NCBI GenBank assembly: GCA_023436065.1
Contig: JAEZKU010000042.1
Span: 1 to 64,000 of the forward strand
Direction of reading: 5' to 3'
Length of the DNA: 64,000 bases
From: Bacillota bacterium
GTDB taxonomy: Bacteria > Bacillota > Clostridia > Lachnospirales > Lachnospiraceae
Shown in pieces: positions 40,005 to 48,139 of the stretch; the stretch's first letter is position 1; each line of letters starts with the position of its first letter. Made by a program: the position numbers and the translations under genes. The notes beneath the pieces were generated by a model that had not been told where the DNA came from, made no database searches, and worked only from the letters and a program-made list of their open reading frames with translations.

Positions 40005-40796
40005 TTAGTACGCATAATCAAAACTCAGTTGCACCGGCTTCTCGATCGTTGGTATGATTAAATTCGATTTAAGAAGCTCATACAGGAATAATCTGCCCTT
40101 CTGCGTCCATTCGGTCTGCATCCTTACATCAGGTCTGCCATCACTCCTAGTTATGTCGATCGTGACGCTGCTGACATATCCAAGGTTTTGATACTTGGCA
40201 TATAACACCCACTGATCATTTACCTTGTACTGGACCTTTAAGTTGGATAAGAGCTTATTAAATGCCTGTGCACTATATCCGTAGTCCTTAGCGATCTGAG
40301 TAGTAGTCACCAGTGATTTTGATGATAGGATGCGGTCAACATAGTCTGCCTTGGGCTTGAGCGTTGAAATAATTTTTTGCTGTTCCAAGACCTGTCCACC
40401 AAGTAGGTTACATCTGTCCTTGAGGCTGTCAATGGTTTGTGATGCCATCTTCAATGCCCTGGCCATGATCTGTTCCGGGGTATTCCAGGCTTTCTCCAGA
40501 TCGATAAGATACTGCCGACATTTCTTTCCTGCTTCGGTCCTGCTCATAAGACAAATATGCTTTGCCATGTCAACTGAAAGATTGTAATCCTGCAACTCTC
40601 TGATCTGTACTCCTCCGTTGTTCGGAACCTCCGTACCTAAAAGTACGCTGGTGAAATCTTCACCCTCAATAAACCCCTGACTATTAGTTTCGAACCATTC
40701 ACTAAATCTTTTCTTTAATTCGAGACTTTTGTGTAAATCTCTTGCCGATACGGTCGGCTGCTCTGTTTCATAGTTGATATGTAATAATTCGTTCAT
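40005..40796 (-). CDS. Phage antirepressor (AntA/KilA-C type)
   Basis: 263 residues. The N-terminal AntA/AntB domain contains PTVSARDLHKSLELKKRFSE and DYNLSVDMAKHICLMSRTEA. The C-terminal KilAC/ANT DNA-binding domain contains TTQIAKDYGYSAQAFNKLLS. Antirepressors antagonise the phage repressor and promote lytic growth. It is part of the leftward operon controlled by the lysogeny switch. Confidence 0.88.
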   Translation of the reverse strand: MNELLHINYETEQPTVSARDLHKSLELKKRFSEWFETNSQGFIEGEDFTSVLLGTEVPNNGGVQIRELQDYNLSVDMAKHICLMSRTEAGKKCRQYLIDLEKAWNTPEQIMARALKMASQTIDSLKDRCNLLGGQVLEQQKIISTLKPKADYVDRILSSKSLVTTTQIAKDYGYSAQAFNKLLSNLKVQYKVNDQWVLYAKYQNLGYVSSVTIDITRSDGRPDVRMQTEWTQKGRLFLYELLKSNLIIPTIEKPVQLSFDYAY

Positions 40797-40832
40797 ACTG
40801 CTCCTTTCTGGCTTGTCCCAACTAGTAACCGC

Positions 40833-41009
40833 TTAGGCGGTTTTATCCTCCGTTGATTGGTTTTCTGCTACGACTATGTACTGCCTGGAAGCTATTTCTC
40901 CGCATCTCTTAAGTATTTTTTTCTGTTCCTCCGGGGATACGATGCAATCATCCTTAATAATAACGTGAGTGTTTCCAATGTAATAATCAGCTACTATAGC
41001 CAAATGCAT
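40833..41009 (-). CDS. Small early phage protein
   Basis: About 58 residues (MHLAIVADYYIGNTHVIIKD...). The start is uncertain: AAGGAG is followed by ATG ATG and a TTG 8 bases further. The frame is open upstream to 41078, but that part covers a repressor operator (41071-41085). Conserved-looking short protein; function unknown. Confidence 0.6.
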   Translation of the reverse strand: MHLAIVADYYIGNTHVIIKDDCIVSPEEQKKILKRCGEIASRQYIVVAENQSTEDKTA

Positions 41010-41070
41010 CATCTCCTTTCTGAATATCATATGCGTATTCGCTTGTCTCTGTTGTTTGGTTATACCTCTC

Positions 41071-41085
41071 TTAACCATTGGTTAA
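41071..41085. promoter_or_regulatory. Repressor operator, internal copy
   Basis: TTAACCATTGGTTAA, a perfect inverted repeat of 6-bp arms, the most symmetric of the TTAACC-N3-GGTTAA sites. It lies between the Cro-like gene and the next leftward gene. Confidence 0.75.
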
Positions 41086-41101
41086 TATGGGGACAAAAAA
41101 A

Positions 41102-41296
41102 TTAGAGGCTATCCATACTAATACCAAGAGTATTGCAGATAATCTTCATCTTTTCGAATGAAGGCCGTTTCTTGCCGGCCTCATAGTAACTAATAGATTC
41201 GGATGTTACCTCAACAATTTCAGCTAACTCTTGCTGTGTCATTCCTTTTTTGATACGTTCTTCCCGCATTATAGTGCCAAATACTTCCCAATTCAA
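41102..41296 (-). CDS. Cro-like XRE regulator
   Basis: About 64 residues, a single helix-turn-helix of XRE type (MTQQELAEIVEVTSESISYY, GKKRPSFEKMKIICNTLGIS). First gene of the leftward early operon, opposite to the ImmR-like repressor, as for Cro. The likely start is TTG 41296 after AGAGGTG. Confidence 0.8.
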   Translation of the reverse strand: MNWEVFGTIMREERIKKGMTQQELAEIVEVTSESISYYEAGKKRPSFEKMKIICNTLGISMDSL

Positions 41297-41336
41297 AAAA
41301 ATCACCTCTTTTCTCAGAAATTTCCTATTTTATAGG

Positions 41337-41365
41337 TTGACACTAACCAACGGTTATATTATAAT
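41337..41365 (+). promoter_or_regulatory. Rightward repressor promoter with operator
   Basis: TTGACA, 17 bases, TATAAT. The spacer contains TAACC-AAC-GGTTA (41344-41356). It drives the repressor, ImmA and integrase genes. It points toward the leftward promoter at 41423-41451. Confidence 0.85.
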
Positions 41366-41407
41366 TAACCTGTCAGAGCAATATAATATATTACATTGGG
41401 TAGTGTC

Positions 41408-41422
41408 TTAACCTTTGATTAG
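41408..41422. promoter_or_regulatory. Third switch operator
   Basis: TTAACC-TTT-GATTAG, a degenerate copy of the operator consensus, located at the predicted start site of the leftward transcript. Confidence 0.6.
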
Positions 41423-41451
41423 ATTATATCCTAACCATAGGTTAATGTCAA
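41423..41451 (-). promoter_or_regulatory. Leftward early promoter with operator
   Basis: Minus strand TTGACA, 17 bases, TATAAT. The spacer contains CTAACC-ATA-GGTTAA (plus strand 41431-41445). It drives the Cro-like gene and the early operon. It faces the rightward promoter. Confidence 0.85.
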
Positions 41452-41488
41452 TACCCTTTGAGTAAATTATTTTAAAAGGAGATTTGAT

Positions 41489-41824
41489 ATGAGCCTGGGT
41501 AATAAAATAAAGTTGTTGCGAGATACAAAGAATATATCGCAAAAGGAGTTAGCAGAGGCTATTGGAGTATCTGATGTAATGATTTCTATGTATGAGCAAG
41601 ACAAGAAGAGTCCTTCTCTTCCTACTATCATTAAATTAGCCAAATACTTTAATGTATCAACAGATTATTTACTCGGTGCGAAGATCGTGAAGCAAGACGA
41701 AATTCCTGAAAACATTACAGCTGTTGCCAGAGATTTAATGGAATTACCTGAAGAAAATCGAAATCTTGCCATTGATATGATTAAGATGATGTCTCAAAGA
41801 GGTAAAGAAGCGAAGGAAAAATGA
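41489..41824 (+). CDS. ImmR-like phage repressor
   Basis: 111 residues: XRE helix-turn-helix (ISQKELAEAIGVSDVMISMY, PSLPTIIKLAKYFNVSTDYL) and a short helical C-terminus. It has no LexA-type self-cleavage domain, so inactivation probably depends on the ImmA-like protease encoded next, whose ATG overlaps its stop (ATGA). AAAAGGAG precedes the ATG. Confidence 0.88.
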   Translation: MSLGNKIKLLRDTKNISQKELAEAIGVSDVMISMYEQDKKSPSLPTIIKLAKYFNVSTDYLLGAKIVKQDEIPENITAVARDLMELPEENRNLAIDMIKMMSQRGKEAKEK

Positions 41825-42864
41825 AAATACCTGAATACGCCAGATATGATTATTGTGTAATGCGATCATGTGAGTTCCTCGAAGAATTTAATATTTCGCA
41901 CTTCCCTATTAACCCATATAAAATAATTGAAACAAAAAAGTGGGGACTGATTACTTATTCTGAAATGGCGGAAAATTGCAATTGCACCATAAAGGATGTT
42001 ATTAATTCATTGAAAAGTTATGATGGATTCACGATCTATGATGAGATAAATTACACCATCGCATATAATGATACTCAGCCAAAAAAGAGAATACTTTTTA
42101 CTTTACTTCATGAAATAGGTCATATTTACCTAAATCATTTGATTGACTTTGAACATACAAGATTGTATCGCGGATCATTAACGAAATCAGAAAATAAAGT
42201 CCTTGAAAATGAAGCAAATACCTTTGCAAGAAACGTACTTGTTCCATCTGCTTTCGTAAGTCAGTTAAAAGATAAGACTAAAATGAGTCTATCAAGATAC
42301 TTTGGTATATCTTATAAAGCAGCAGAAATCAGGCTTGAGCTATTAGAATATGACTGGCAATGCGTAATAAATACTGGGATACAACAAAGATTATTGGTTT
42401 TATTTAATCAGTTTTTTTATCGATCTGGTTGCGAAGAATGCAATGCTGTTACATTTATTAAAGGAGTAAAGTATTGCCCGATTTGTGGAAGTAAAAAGCT
42501 TAAATGGGGAGTTGAAGAAGAAGTGATATATGAGTCATATAATACATATGAAAATAACAAAGTTATAAAATGCCCAATCTGTGGGAATGAAGAAACAAAC
42601 ATAGATGGTCTTTATTGTCAAATATGCGGAGTGCTATTAGTGAATTATTGCGATGATCGTGAAAGCCATGGTCAAATGCTACCTATTGGCTTTGACTCTG
42701 ATACTCCGTGTGGAAAGCCTGTTCCTGTCAATGCCAGGTATTGTCCGTATTGCGGAAGTAAAACAACATTTTATAATGACGGATTGCTCAAGAGCTGGAA
42801 AGAAGACACTTTGACATTTATGAGCATTCCAGACATTGGTGAGGAGGAGCTTCCTTTTAATTAA
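41821..42864 (+). CDS. ImmA/IrrE metallopeptidase with zinc ribbons and SSB-like tail
   Basis: 347 residues. Residues 1-170 form the ImmA/IrrE domain with the HExxH zinc motif (LLHEIGHIYLNH, His97-Glu98...His101). Three zinc-ribbon-like pairs follow (CEEC...CPIC; CPIC...CQIC; C...CPYC). The last 15 residues, FMSIPDIGEEELPFN, copy the tail of the phage SSB. ImmA cuts ImmR-type repressors upon DNA damage, so this gene likely triggers induction. The tail suggests docking with SSB-binding proteins or forks. Much longer than ImmA of ICEBs1. Confidence 0.85.
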   Translation: MKIPEYARYDYCVMRSCEFLEEFNISHFPINPYKIIETKKWGLITYSEMAENCNCTIKDVINSLKSYDGFTIYDEINYTIAYNDTQPKKRILFTLLHEIGHIYLNHLIDFEHTRLYRGSLTKSENKVLENEANTFARNVLVPSAFVSQLKDKTKMSLSRYFGISYKAAEIRLELLEYDWQCVINTGIQQRLLVLFNQFFYRSGCEECNAVTFIKGVKYCPICGSKKLKWGVEEEVIYESYNTYENNKVIKCPICGNEETNIDGLYCQICGVLLVNYCDDRESHGQMLPIGFDSDTPCGKPVPVNARYCPYCGSKTTFYNDGLLKSWKEDTLTFMSIPDIGEEELPFN

Positions 42865-42898
42865 AACCCTACTCATGTAGTAAAAGGAGTGAAATTGT

Positions 42899-44497
42899 AT
42901 GCAAAGTTACGTTATGTACCTGAGAAAATCCAGGGCAGATATGGAGGCTGAAGCTCATGGCGAAGGTGAAACTCTCCTTCGGCACGAAAGGCTCTTGCTT
43001 GAAACAGCTAAGAAGATGAAGCTAAATGTCACAAATATATATCGAGAGATCGTGTCTGGAGACTCCATAGCATCACGGCCAGTAATGCAGCAACTTCTGT
43101 CCGAAATCGAATCCGGTATATGGGACGGAGTACTTGTGGTTGAAGTGGAACGATTGGCTCGAGGCGATACCATCGATCAGGGAATTGTAGCTCAGGCCTT
43201 TAAAGTATCAAACACCAAGATTATCACACCTCTTAAAACCTATGATCCAACTAATGAGTTCGACGAAGAGTATTTCGAGTTTGGATTATTTATGTCCCGA
43301 CGCGAATATAAAACTATTAATAGGAGATTACAAAGAGGACGGGTAGCAGCTGCAAAAGAGGGGAAATTTTTAGGATCAAGACCGGCTTACGGTTATAAAA
43401 TCGTCAAGATCAATGGCGATAAAGGAAATACGTTAGAAATCATTCCTGAACAGGCCGATACAGTACGACTGATATTTTCAATGTATACTGAAGGGGTTAT
43501 CGATCAATTCGGTCAAAAAAGACGACTAGGGATACAGCAGATAGCCCATCAGCTCAATGTGATGAGAATCCCTCCCGCAAGGCATGATTACTGGGTAAAG
43601 TCTACCATAAGAGATATACTGATCAACCCTGTATACGCAGGTAAAATTAGATGGAATTGGCGCACTAATCAGAAACGACTTATCAATGGAGAGCAGGTAA
43701 TTAGTCGGCCAAGGAATGACGAATTTGTGCTCGCAGATGGTTTACACGATGCAATTGTTAGTGAAGAAGTATTCAATAAAGCTCAGGAGCTTATGGCTAT
43801 GGCTCCTCCAGCTCCAGTTGGATATAAAAACCAGATTAAAAACCCTTTCGCCGGAATTATGGTTTGTGGAATTTGTGGGCGCAAGATGGTTCTCAGAAAA
43901 GGGGCAATGGTGGGTAATTATAAGAAAAAGGATTATATCATTTGTCATGCCAGAGAGTGTAGAAATGTAGGGTCCGCACTTGATTATGTGGAGTCTAAAA
44001 TATTAGATGCAATAAAATCATGGTATAGCAAGTATACGGTTGCCCTGGAACGAAAAAAGTCTGAACCTGATTTAAAACGATCAGCATTAGAAAAGTCACT
44101 AAAACTAATTGATACTGAAATTGATACACTTAGTAAGCAGCAGAGTAATATATTTGACCTCTTAGAACAAGGGGTGTATTCTACTGATCAGTTTCTTGAT
44201 AGGTCGCAAAACCTTTCAGAACGTATAACCAAGGCAAAAGAAGCAAAGACAACTATAGAAGCAGATCTTGCTAAACAAACTGAGAACGAGTTCGCAGCCT
44301 ATCAGTTAATGCCAAAGGTAAAATCTTTACTTGATGTATATGAAACCCTTCCGAGCGCAGCTCAAAAGAATGAGTTGCTTAAGGAAATTATTGAAAAGAT
44401 CGAGTATGTAAAGGATAAAGCAGCAACATATAACTCAGGAGCTCCGGATGATTTCAAGCTTGTACTATATCCTAAGCTTCCGTTTAAAAACGATTAA
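42899..44497 (+). CDS. int: Large serine recombinase (integrase)
   Basis: 532 residues. Resolvase-type catalytic domain with YLRKSRAD (Ser11) and VEVERLARGD; recombinase domain (GSRPAYGYKIVKINGD, RDILINPVYAGKIRWNW); zinc ribbon CGICGRKMVLRKG...CHARECRN; then a coiled coil that controls direction. It catalyses insertion at asnB; excision would need a separate recombination directionality factor, not identified here. Its stop lies 24 bases from attR, the usual arrangement. Confidence 0.93.
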   Translation: MQSYVMYLRKSRADMEAEAHGEGETLLRHERLLLETAKKMKLNVTNIYREIVSGDSIASRPVMQQLLSEIESGIWDGVLVVEVERLARGDTIDQGIVAQAFKVSNTKIITPLKTYDPTNEFDEEYFEFGLFMSRREYKTINRRLQRGRVAAAKEGKFLGSRPAYGYKIVKINGDKGNTLEIIPEQADTVRLIFSMYTEGVIDQFGQKRRLGIQQIAHQLNVMRIPPARHDYWVKSTIRDILINPVYAGKIRWNWRTNQKRLINGEQVISRPRNDEFVLADGLHDAIVSEEVFNKAQELMAMAPPAPVGYKNQIKNPFAGIMVCGICGRKMVLRKGAMVGNYKKKDYIICHARECRNVGSALDYVESKILDAIKSWYSKYTVALERKKSEPDLKRSALEKSLKLIDTEIDTLSKQQSNIFDLLEQGVYSTDQFLDRSQNLSERITKAKEAKTTIEADLAKQTENEFAAYQLMPKVKSLLDVYETLPSAAQKNELLKEIIEKIEYVKDKAATYNSGAPDDFKLVLYPKLPFKND

Positions 44498-44521
44498 TTA
44501 TGCTAATGGCTGTTATCTCGT

Positions 44522-44537
44522 ATGTGCCGATGAAATC
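44522..44537. other. attR core
   Basis: ATGTGCCGATGAAATC, identical to attL (2957-2972). The next base begins codon 388 (Phe) of asnB. Confidence 0.9.
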
Positions 44538-45227
44538 TTCGGAGGATATCCCTGGAATTCCAGTCCCGAGTTAATGCAGCAGGACACCTTCCCCTGGTCG
44601 GGCAGCATCTCCATGCGAAAGCTTCTGCTTTCACAGGATTTACTGTCTGCTCTGGATCTGGAAGGCTATATCCGTGCAGCTTATGAGAAAACCATCGCAG
44701 AAACACCAAGACTTTCGGGTGAAACCGGGATCGACGCACGTCGTCGGGAGATCTCCTATCTTAATTTAAAATGGTTTATGGTTACTTTACTGGATCGTAT
44801 GGATCGCTGCAGCATGTTTTCCGGACTGGAATCCAGGGTTCCCTTTGCTGACCACAGAATAGTGGAGTATGTATGGAATGTCCCCTGGGAAATGAAATGC
44901 AAGGACGGCGTGGTGAAGAGTCTCTTACGGGATGCAGGGAAAGGCCTGATCCCCGATGAAATATTGTATCGTAAGAAGAGTCCTTACCCAAAGACTTATC
45001 ATCCTGAATACGAGAAGCTCCTTGGAGCTAAGCTGATGGAGGTCTTGTCCGATCCGAATGAACCGATTCGTCCATTGCTGGATATGGATAAGGTAGCACT
45101 CTTCCTCTCCTCCCCGAGTGATTACGGAAAACCCTGGTATGGACAGCTGATGGCGGCACCGCAGCTGATGGCTTATCTGCTACAGGTGAATTACTGGCTG
45201 AAGAAATATAAGATAGAGCTTCTATAA
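44538..45227 (+). pseudogene. asnB: Asparagine synthetase, C-terminal fragment
   Basis: 229 codons of AsnB from FGGYPWNSSPELMQ to the natural stop, including LLDRMDRCSMFSGLESRVPF and YRKKSPYPKTYHPEYEKL of the synthetase domain. In frame with the N-terminal fragment once the prophage is removed (387 + 229 = 616 residues, normal for AsnB). In the lysogen no ribosome binding site or start is visible, so it is probably silent. Confidence 0.93.
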
Positions 45228-45235
45228 AGATACAA

Positions 45236-45327
45236 GGAGCTGTTTTACCTAATGAAAGCTAAGGGCAGAGCAGTAGGCATGGGATGCCTATTGCTCTGCC
45301 CTTAGCCGTTCCTATTGAAACAGCTCC
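45236..45327. repeat. Nested hairpin after asnB
   Basis: Outer arms GGAGCTGTTT / AAACAGCTCC enclose an inner near-perfect hairpin at 45259-45305 (CTAAGGGCAGAGCA ... TGCTCTGCCCTTAG). It starts 8 bases after the asnB stop. It may act as the terminator of asnB or be a small mobile or structured RNA element. Confidence 0.7.
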
Positions 45328-45356
45328 TCTTAATCGTAATATATCTTATATCTATG

Positions 45357-46142
45357 CTACCGCAACCCAAAGTTAGTAATCTCGTAAGCCGTATATTCTT
45401 TATCATAATGATATCCCAGCTTTTCTGCAAGCGCGACAGACCATTTGTTTTGTGCGTCCCAGCTTGGATACAGTCCGCGTTTCAGACACTCAAGAATCAG
45501 TCTCGCACCACAGGCAGTTGCTAAACCCTTTCTCCGATGGTCTTCCCGGGTGTCAACCTCAATCTCTATCCCTTCTTTATATATAGTATAGGAAGAAGCA
45601 CCTGCAACTACCTCTCCCTGATGAAGCACGACAACCCCAAGTCCACAATCCTGATACTGTGGGTAATCCGTAAAATGTCCGCACATATCCCTCGACCAGG
45701 GATGTTCTAATATTTGAAGATAGATTGCCTCATCAATCAGCTTCAGCTCATACTCCGGTCCGATATTGCCTGCAAGGACCTCCAGCTTATCCGGATCAAA
45801 CACTCCGGGCTCTTTCTTGATCGCATACCTTGTAACCTTCCTCGCTGCCTGTTGATACACCTGTTCAATCAGTTCTCCCCAGGCTTCTGTCTGAGGTATC
45901 ATGATGACAAAATCCGATTTATGCTCCGCAGGTCTGTTTCTCACCAGCTCTTCTGACGGTTCTCCTGCAAAAAGACAAAAGTCAGCTACCACCAACTGCG
46001 CGGAGGCCGGAGCATCCTCATTATCAGCCCAGGCACTTCCCATCAATCCCTGTAGACAGGAGGCGATCATGGTCTCCTCCCAGCCTGCAAAGAGGCCCTC
46101 CAGATTTTTTAGTTTTTCCCCTGTCAATCGATCAATACTCAT
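45357..46142 (-). CDS. GNAT-family acetyltransferase
   Basis: About 261 residues with a C-terminal GNAT core: GLGVVVLHQGEVVAGASSYT then IEIEVDTREDHRRKGLATAC, the R-x2-G-x-A acetyl-CoA loop. The longer N-terminal half matches the GNAT_acetyltran/ZmaR-like group. Substrate unknown. The exact start is uncertain (Met at 46142 or 46154). Confidence 0.75.
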   Translation of the reverse strand: MSIDRLTGEKLKNLEGLFAGWEETMIASCLQGLMGSAWADNEDAPASAQLVVADFCLFAGEPSEELVRNRPAEHKSDFVIMIPQTEAWGELIEQVYQQAARKVTRYAIKKEPGVFDPDKLEVLAGNIGPEYELKLIDEAIYLQILEHPWSRDMCGHFTDYPQYQDCGLGVVVLHQGEVVAGASSYTIYKEGIEIEVDTREDHRRKGLATACGARLILECLKRGLYPSWDAQNKWSVALAEKLGYHYDKEYTAYEITNFGLR

Positions 46143-46281
46143 ATTAATAACCATACCTTTCCTCATAATCTGCAAACTCTGGCCCCATACACAAATCTTT
46201 CCCAGTTCTCAACGGCCGATGATATTTCGCATAGTATACACCCGAACCTTTGATAAATCCAGCATTATTTATTAAGATAAA

Positions 46282-46327
46282 AAGAAGTTCATAATGAAAT
46301 TCCTATGGATTTCATCATGAACTTCTT
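46282..46327. terminator. Terminator between acetyltransferase and yajC
   Basis: AAGAAGTTCAT pairs with ATGAACTTCTT, continued by ATGAAAT/ATTTCAT-like inner pairing. Read leftward it follows the yajC stop by about 50 bases. Bases 46176-46281 have no gene. Confidence 0.65.
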
Positions 46328-46375
46328 CAATTTAATTCCGGTATTTCCAGAATATTTTCACACTTTACCTATCAA

Positions 46376-46699
46376 TTATTTTTCTGTACCGGGCTTCTCT
46401 AACTCAACGATGGAACTCTTCTTCATAGGAATTCTACAGTTTTTGTTGTTACCGAATTCTACAATTACGATTTCATCCATAACATCGATTACTACACCGT
46501 AGAAGCCACTTGAAGTCAGTACGCTGTCACCTGCTGCCAGAGTTGAGAGCATCATGCTCATCTTCTTCTGCTGTTTTCTCTGGGGACGGATCAGCATAAA
46601 ATAAAGTAAAAGTCCTAAAAAGGCAACCTCTACCACAAGGATCAGAGCACTGCCCGTACCTCCTGATGAATTGGCAGCTAATAAAGTAAAAGTATTCAT
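46376..46699 (-). CDS. yajC: YajC preprotein translocase subunit
   Basis: 107 residues with a single N-terminal membrane helix (SALILVVEVAFLGLLLYFML), followed by IRPQRKQQKKMSMMLSTLAA, the YajC hallmark, and a small beta domain. Helper of SecDF. It lies downstream of tgt as in many bacteria. Confidence 0.92.
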   Translation of the reverse strand: MNTFTLLAANSSGGTGSALILVVEVAFLGLLLYFMLIRPQRKQQKKMSMMLSTLAAGDSVLTSSGFYGVVIDVMDEIVIVEFGNNKNCRIPMKKSSIVELEKPGTEK

Positions 46700-46748
46700 T
46701 CTTATATCCCTCCTGATTATTATTTTCTATAATTCAATGTTATTCGCA

Positions 46749-47882
46749 TTAATCTTCGCTCCTAACAAATCCTTCAAGACGCATCTTTTTGTACTCAGAG
46801 TATCGCTTCTCTGTGATTGCTTCCCTGATCTCCTCCATCATGTGGTTATAGAAGTAAAGATTATGAAGCACCAGAAGTCTCATACCCAGCATTTCCTTAG
46901 CCTTCAGCAGATGTCTGATGTATGCCCTGCTGTATTGTCTGCATGCGGGGCATCCGCAGCCTTCTTCAATCGGTCTGTCGTCCAGCTCATATTTCGCATT
47001 CATCAGGTTCATCTTTCCGTTATTGGTGTATGCATGACCATGTCTGCCATTTCTGGTAGGGTATACACAATCAAAAAAGTCTACACCGCGATCCACCGCC
47101 TCCAGAATATTGGCGGGTGTGCCCACCCCCATCAGATAAACCGGTTTTTCCAGCGGTAGATAGGGAACGGTTTCCTCGATGATACGATACATCTCCTCAT
47201 GGCTCTCACCGACTGCCAAACCTCCCAAAGCATAGCCATCCAGATCAAGCTCGGAAATCACCTTGGCATGTTCGATACGGATATCCTCAAAGGTACCGCC
47301 CTGGTTAATTCCAAACAGCATCTGTTTTCGATTGATCGTATCCTCCAGACCATTCAGCCTGTCCAACTCAGTCTTGCAGCGCTTCAGCCAACGAGTGGTC
47401 CGATCTACGGAAGCCTGCATATATTCTCTGGTTGCCGGATGAGGAGGACATTCATCAAATGCCATCGCAATTGTAGAGGCAAGATTAGACTGTATCTGCA
47501 TGCTTTCCTCCGGGCCCATGAATATCTTACGTCCGTCTACGTGGGAGTTAAAATATACTCCTTCTTCCTTTATCTTACGTAATCCTGAAAGCGAAAATAC
47601 CTGAAATCCGCCGGAGTCAGTTAATATCGGTCTGTCCCATACCATGAACTTATGAAGTCCGCCCAGCTGCTTGACTACCTTATCACCGGGTCTGACATGA
47701 AGATGATAGGTATTGGAAAGCTCAACCTGAGTTCCGATTTCCTTTAAATCCATGGTGGAAACCGCTCCCTTGATGGCAGCCGCAGTTCCGACATTCATAA
47801 AAACCGGGGTCTGTATCGTTCCGTGGACAGTCACAAACTCAGCTCGCTTCGCTCTATTGTCCCGTTCAATAATTCTATACAT
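46749..47882 (-). CDS. tgt: Queuine tRNA-ribosyltransferase
   Basis: 377 residues. Substrate and catalytic motifs are present: LTDSGGFQVFSLSGLRKIKEE, GGLAVGESHEEM and the zinc site (CGCPACRQYSR...H). Tgt exchanges guanine 34 for queuine or preQ1 in tRNAs for Asp, Asn, His and Tyr. tgt-yajC is a common operon. Bases 47883-48139 upstream hold divergent promoters only. Confidence 0.95.
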   Translation of the reverse strand: MYRIIERDNRAKRAEFVTVHGTIQTPVFMNVGTAAAIKGAVSTMDLKEIGTQVELSNTYHLHVRPGDKVVKQLGGLHKFMVWDRPILTDSGGFQVFSLSGLRKIKEEGVYFNSHVDGRKIFMGPEESMQIQSNLASTIAMAFDECPPHPATREYMQASVDRTTRWLKRCKTELDRLNGLEDTINRKQMLFGINQGGTFEDIRIEHAKVISELDLDGYALGGLAVGESHEEMYRIIEETVPYLPLEKPVYLMGVGTPANILEAVDRGVDFFDCVYPTRNGRHGHAYTNNGKMNLMNAKYELDDRPIEEGCGCPACRQYSRAYIRHLLKAKEMLGMRLLVLHNLYFYNHMMEEIREAITEKRYSEYKKMRLEGFVRSED

Positions 47883-48139
47883 TCGTCTGTAGTCCTACTT
47901 TCTACCTGCTTTTCCTCATTTAAACATTACAAGTATACCCTTAAAAGGGTTTCTTTTCAACAAAAATATATCCGTTTCATAAATTATTCATAAAATGTCC
48001 AATCCGTGTGTCAGATAATTTTCCTAAGGTTAATAATAATTAATATTATTGCATAAATTCCACATAATTGGTAGAATAAACATAAATCATCGGTCATTTT
48101 GAAAGGTAAGTAAGTAACTATAGTTGGAGGTCAGCAGCA

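Larger units (their letters stand above)
2957..44537. mobile_element. Complete-looking siphovirus prophage integrated in asnB
   Basis: Bounded by the 16-bp direct repeat ATGTGCCGATGAAATC. It contains a large serine integrase, repressor/ImmA pair, antirepressor, replication and recombination genes, both terminase subunits, portal, scaffold, capsid, tail tape measure, tail tip, holin and amidase. All structural classes needed for a long-tailed phage are present and none looks broken, so it may be inducible. The unit is about 41.6 kb. Late and early genes read leftward; the lysogeny genes and three apparent cargo or small genes read rightward. Confidence 0.95.

Noticed and set aside
44448..44537. 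N-terminal extension of the right asnB fragment into the integrase gene
   Set aside because: These codons belong to the integrase 3' end and attR flank; the AsnB-like sequence begins only near the att core.
2957..44537. CRISPR array or IS elements within the window
   Set aside because: No regularly spaced direct repeats with unique spacers of suitable size and no transposase gene were found. The 21-bp-period repeats at 32571 have spacers of only 10 bases.
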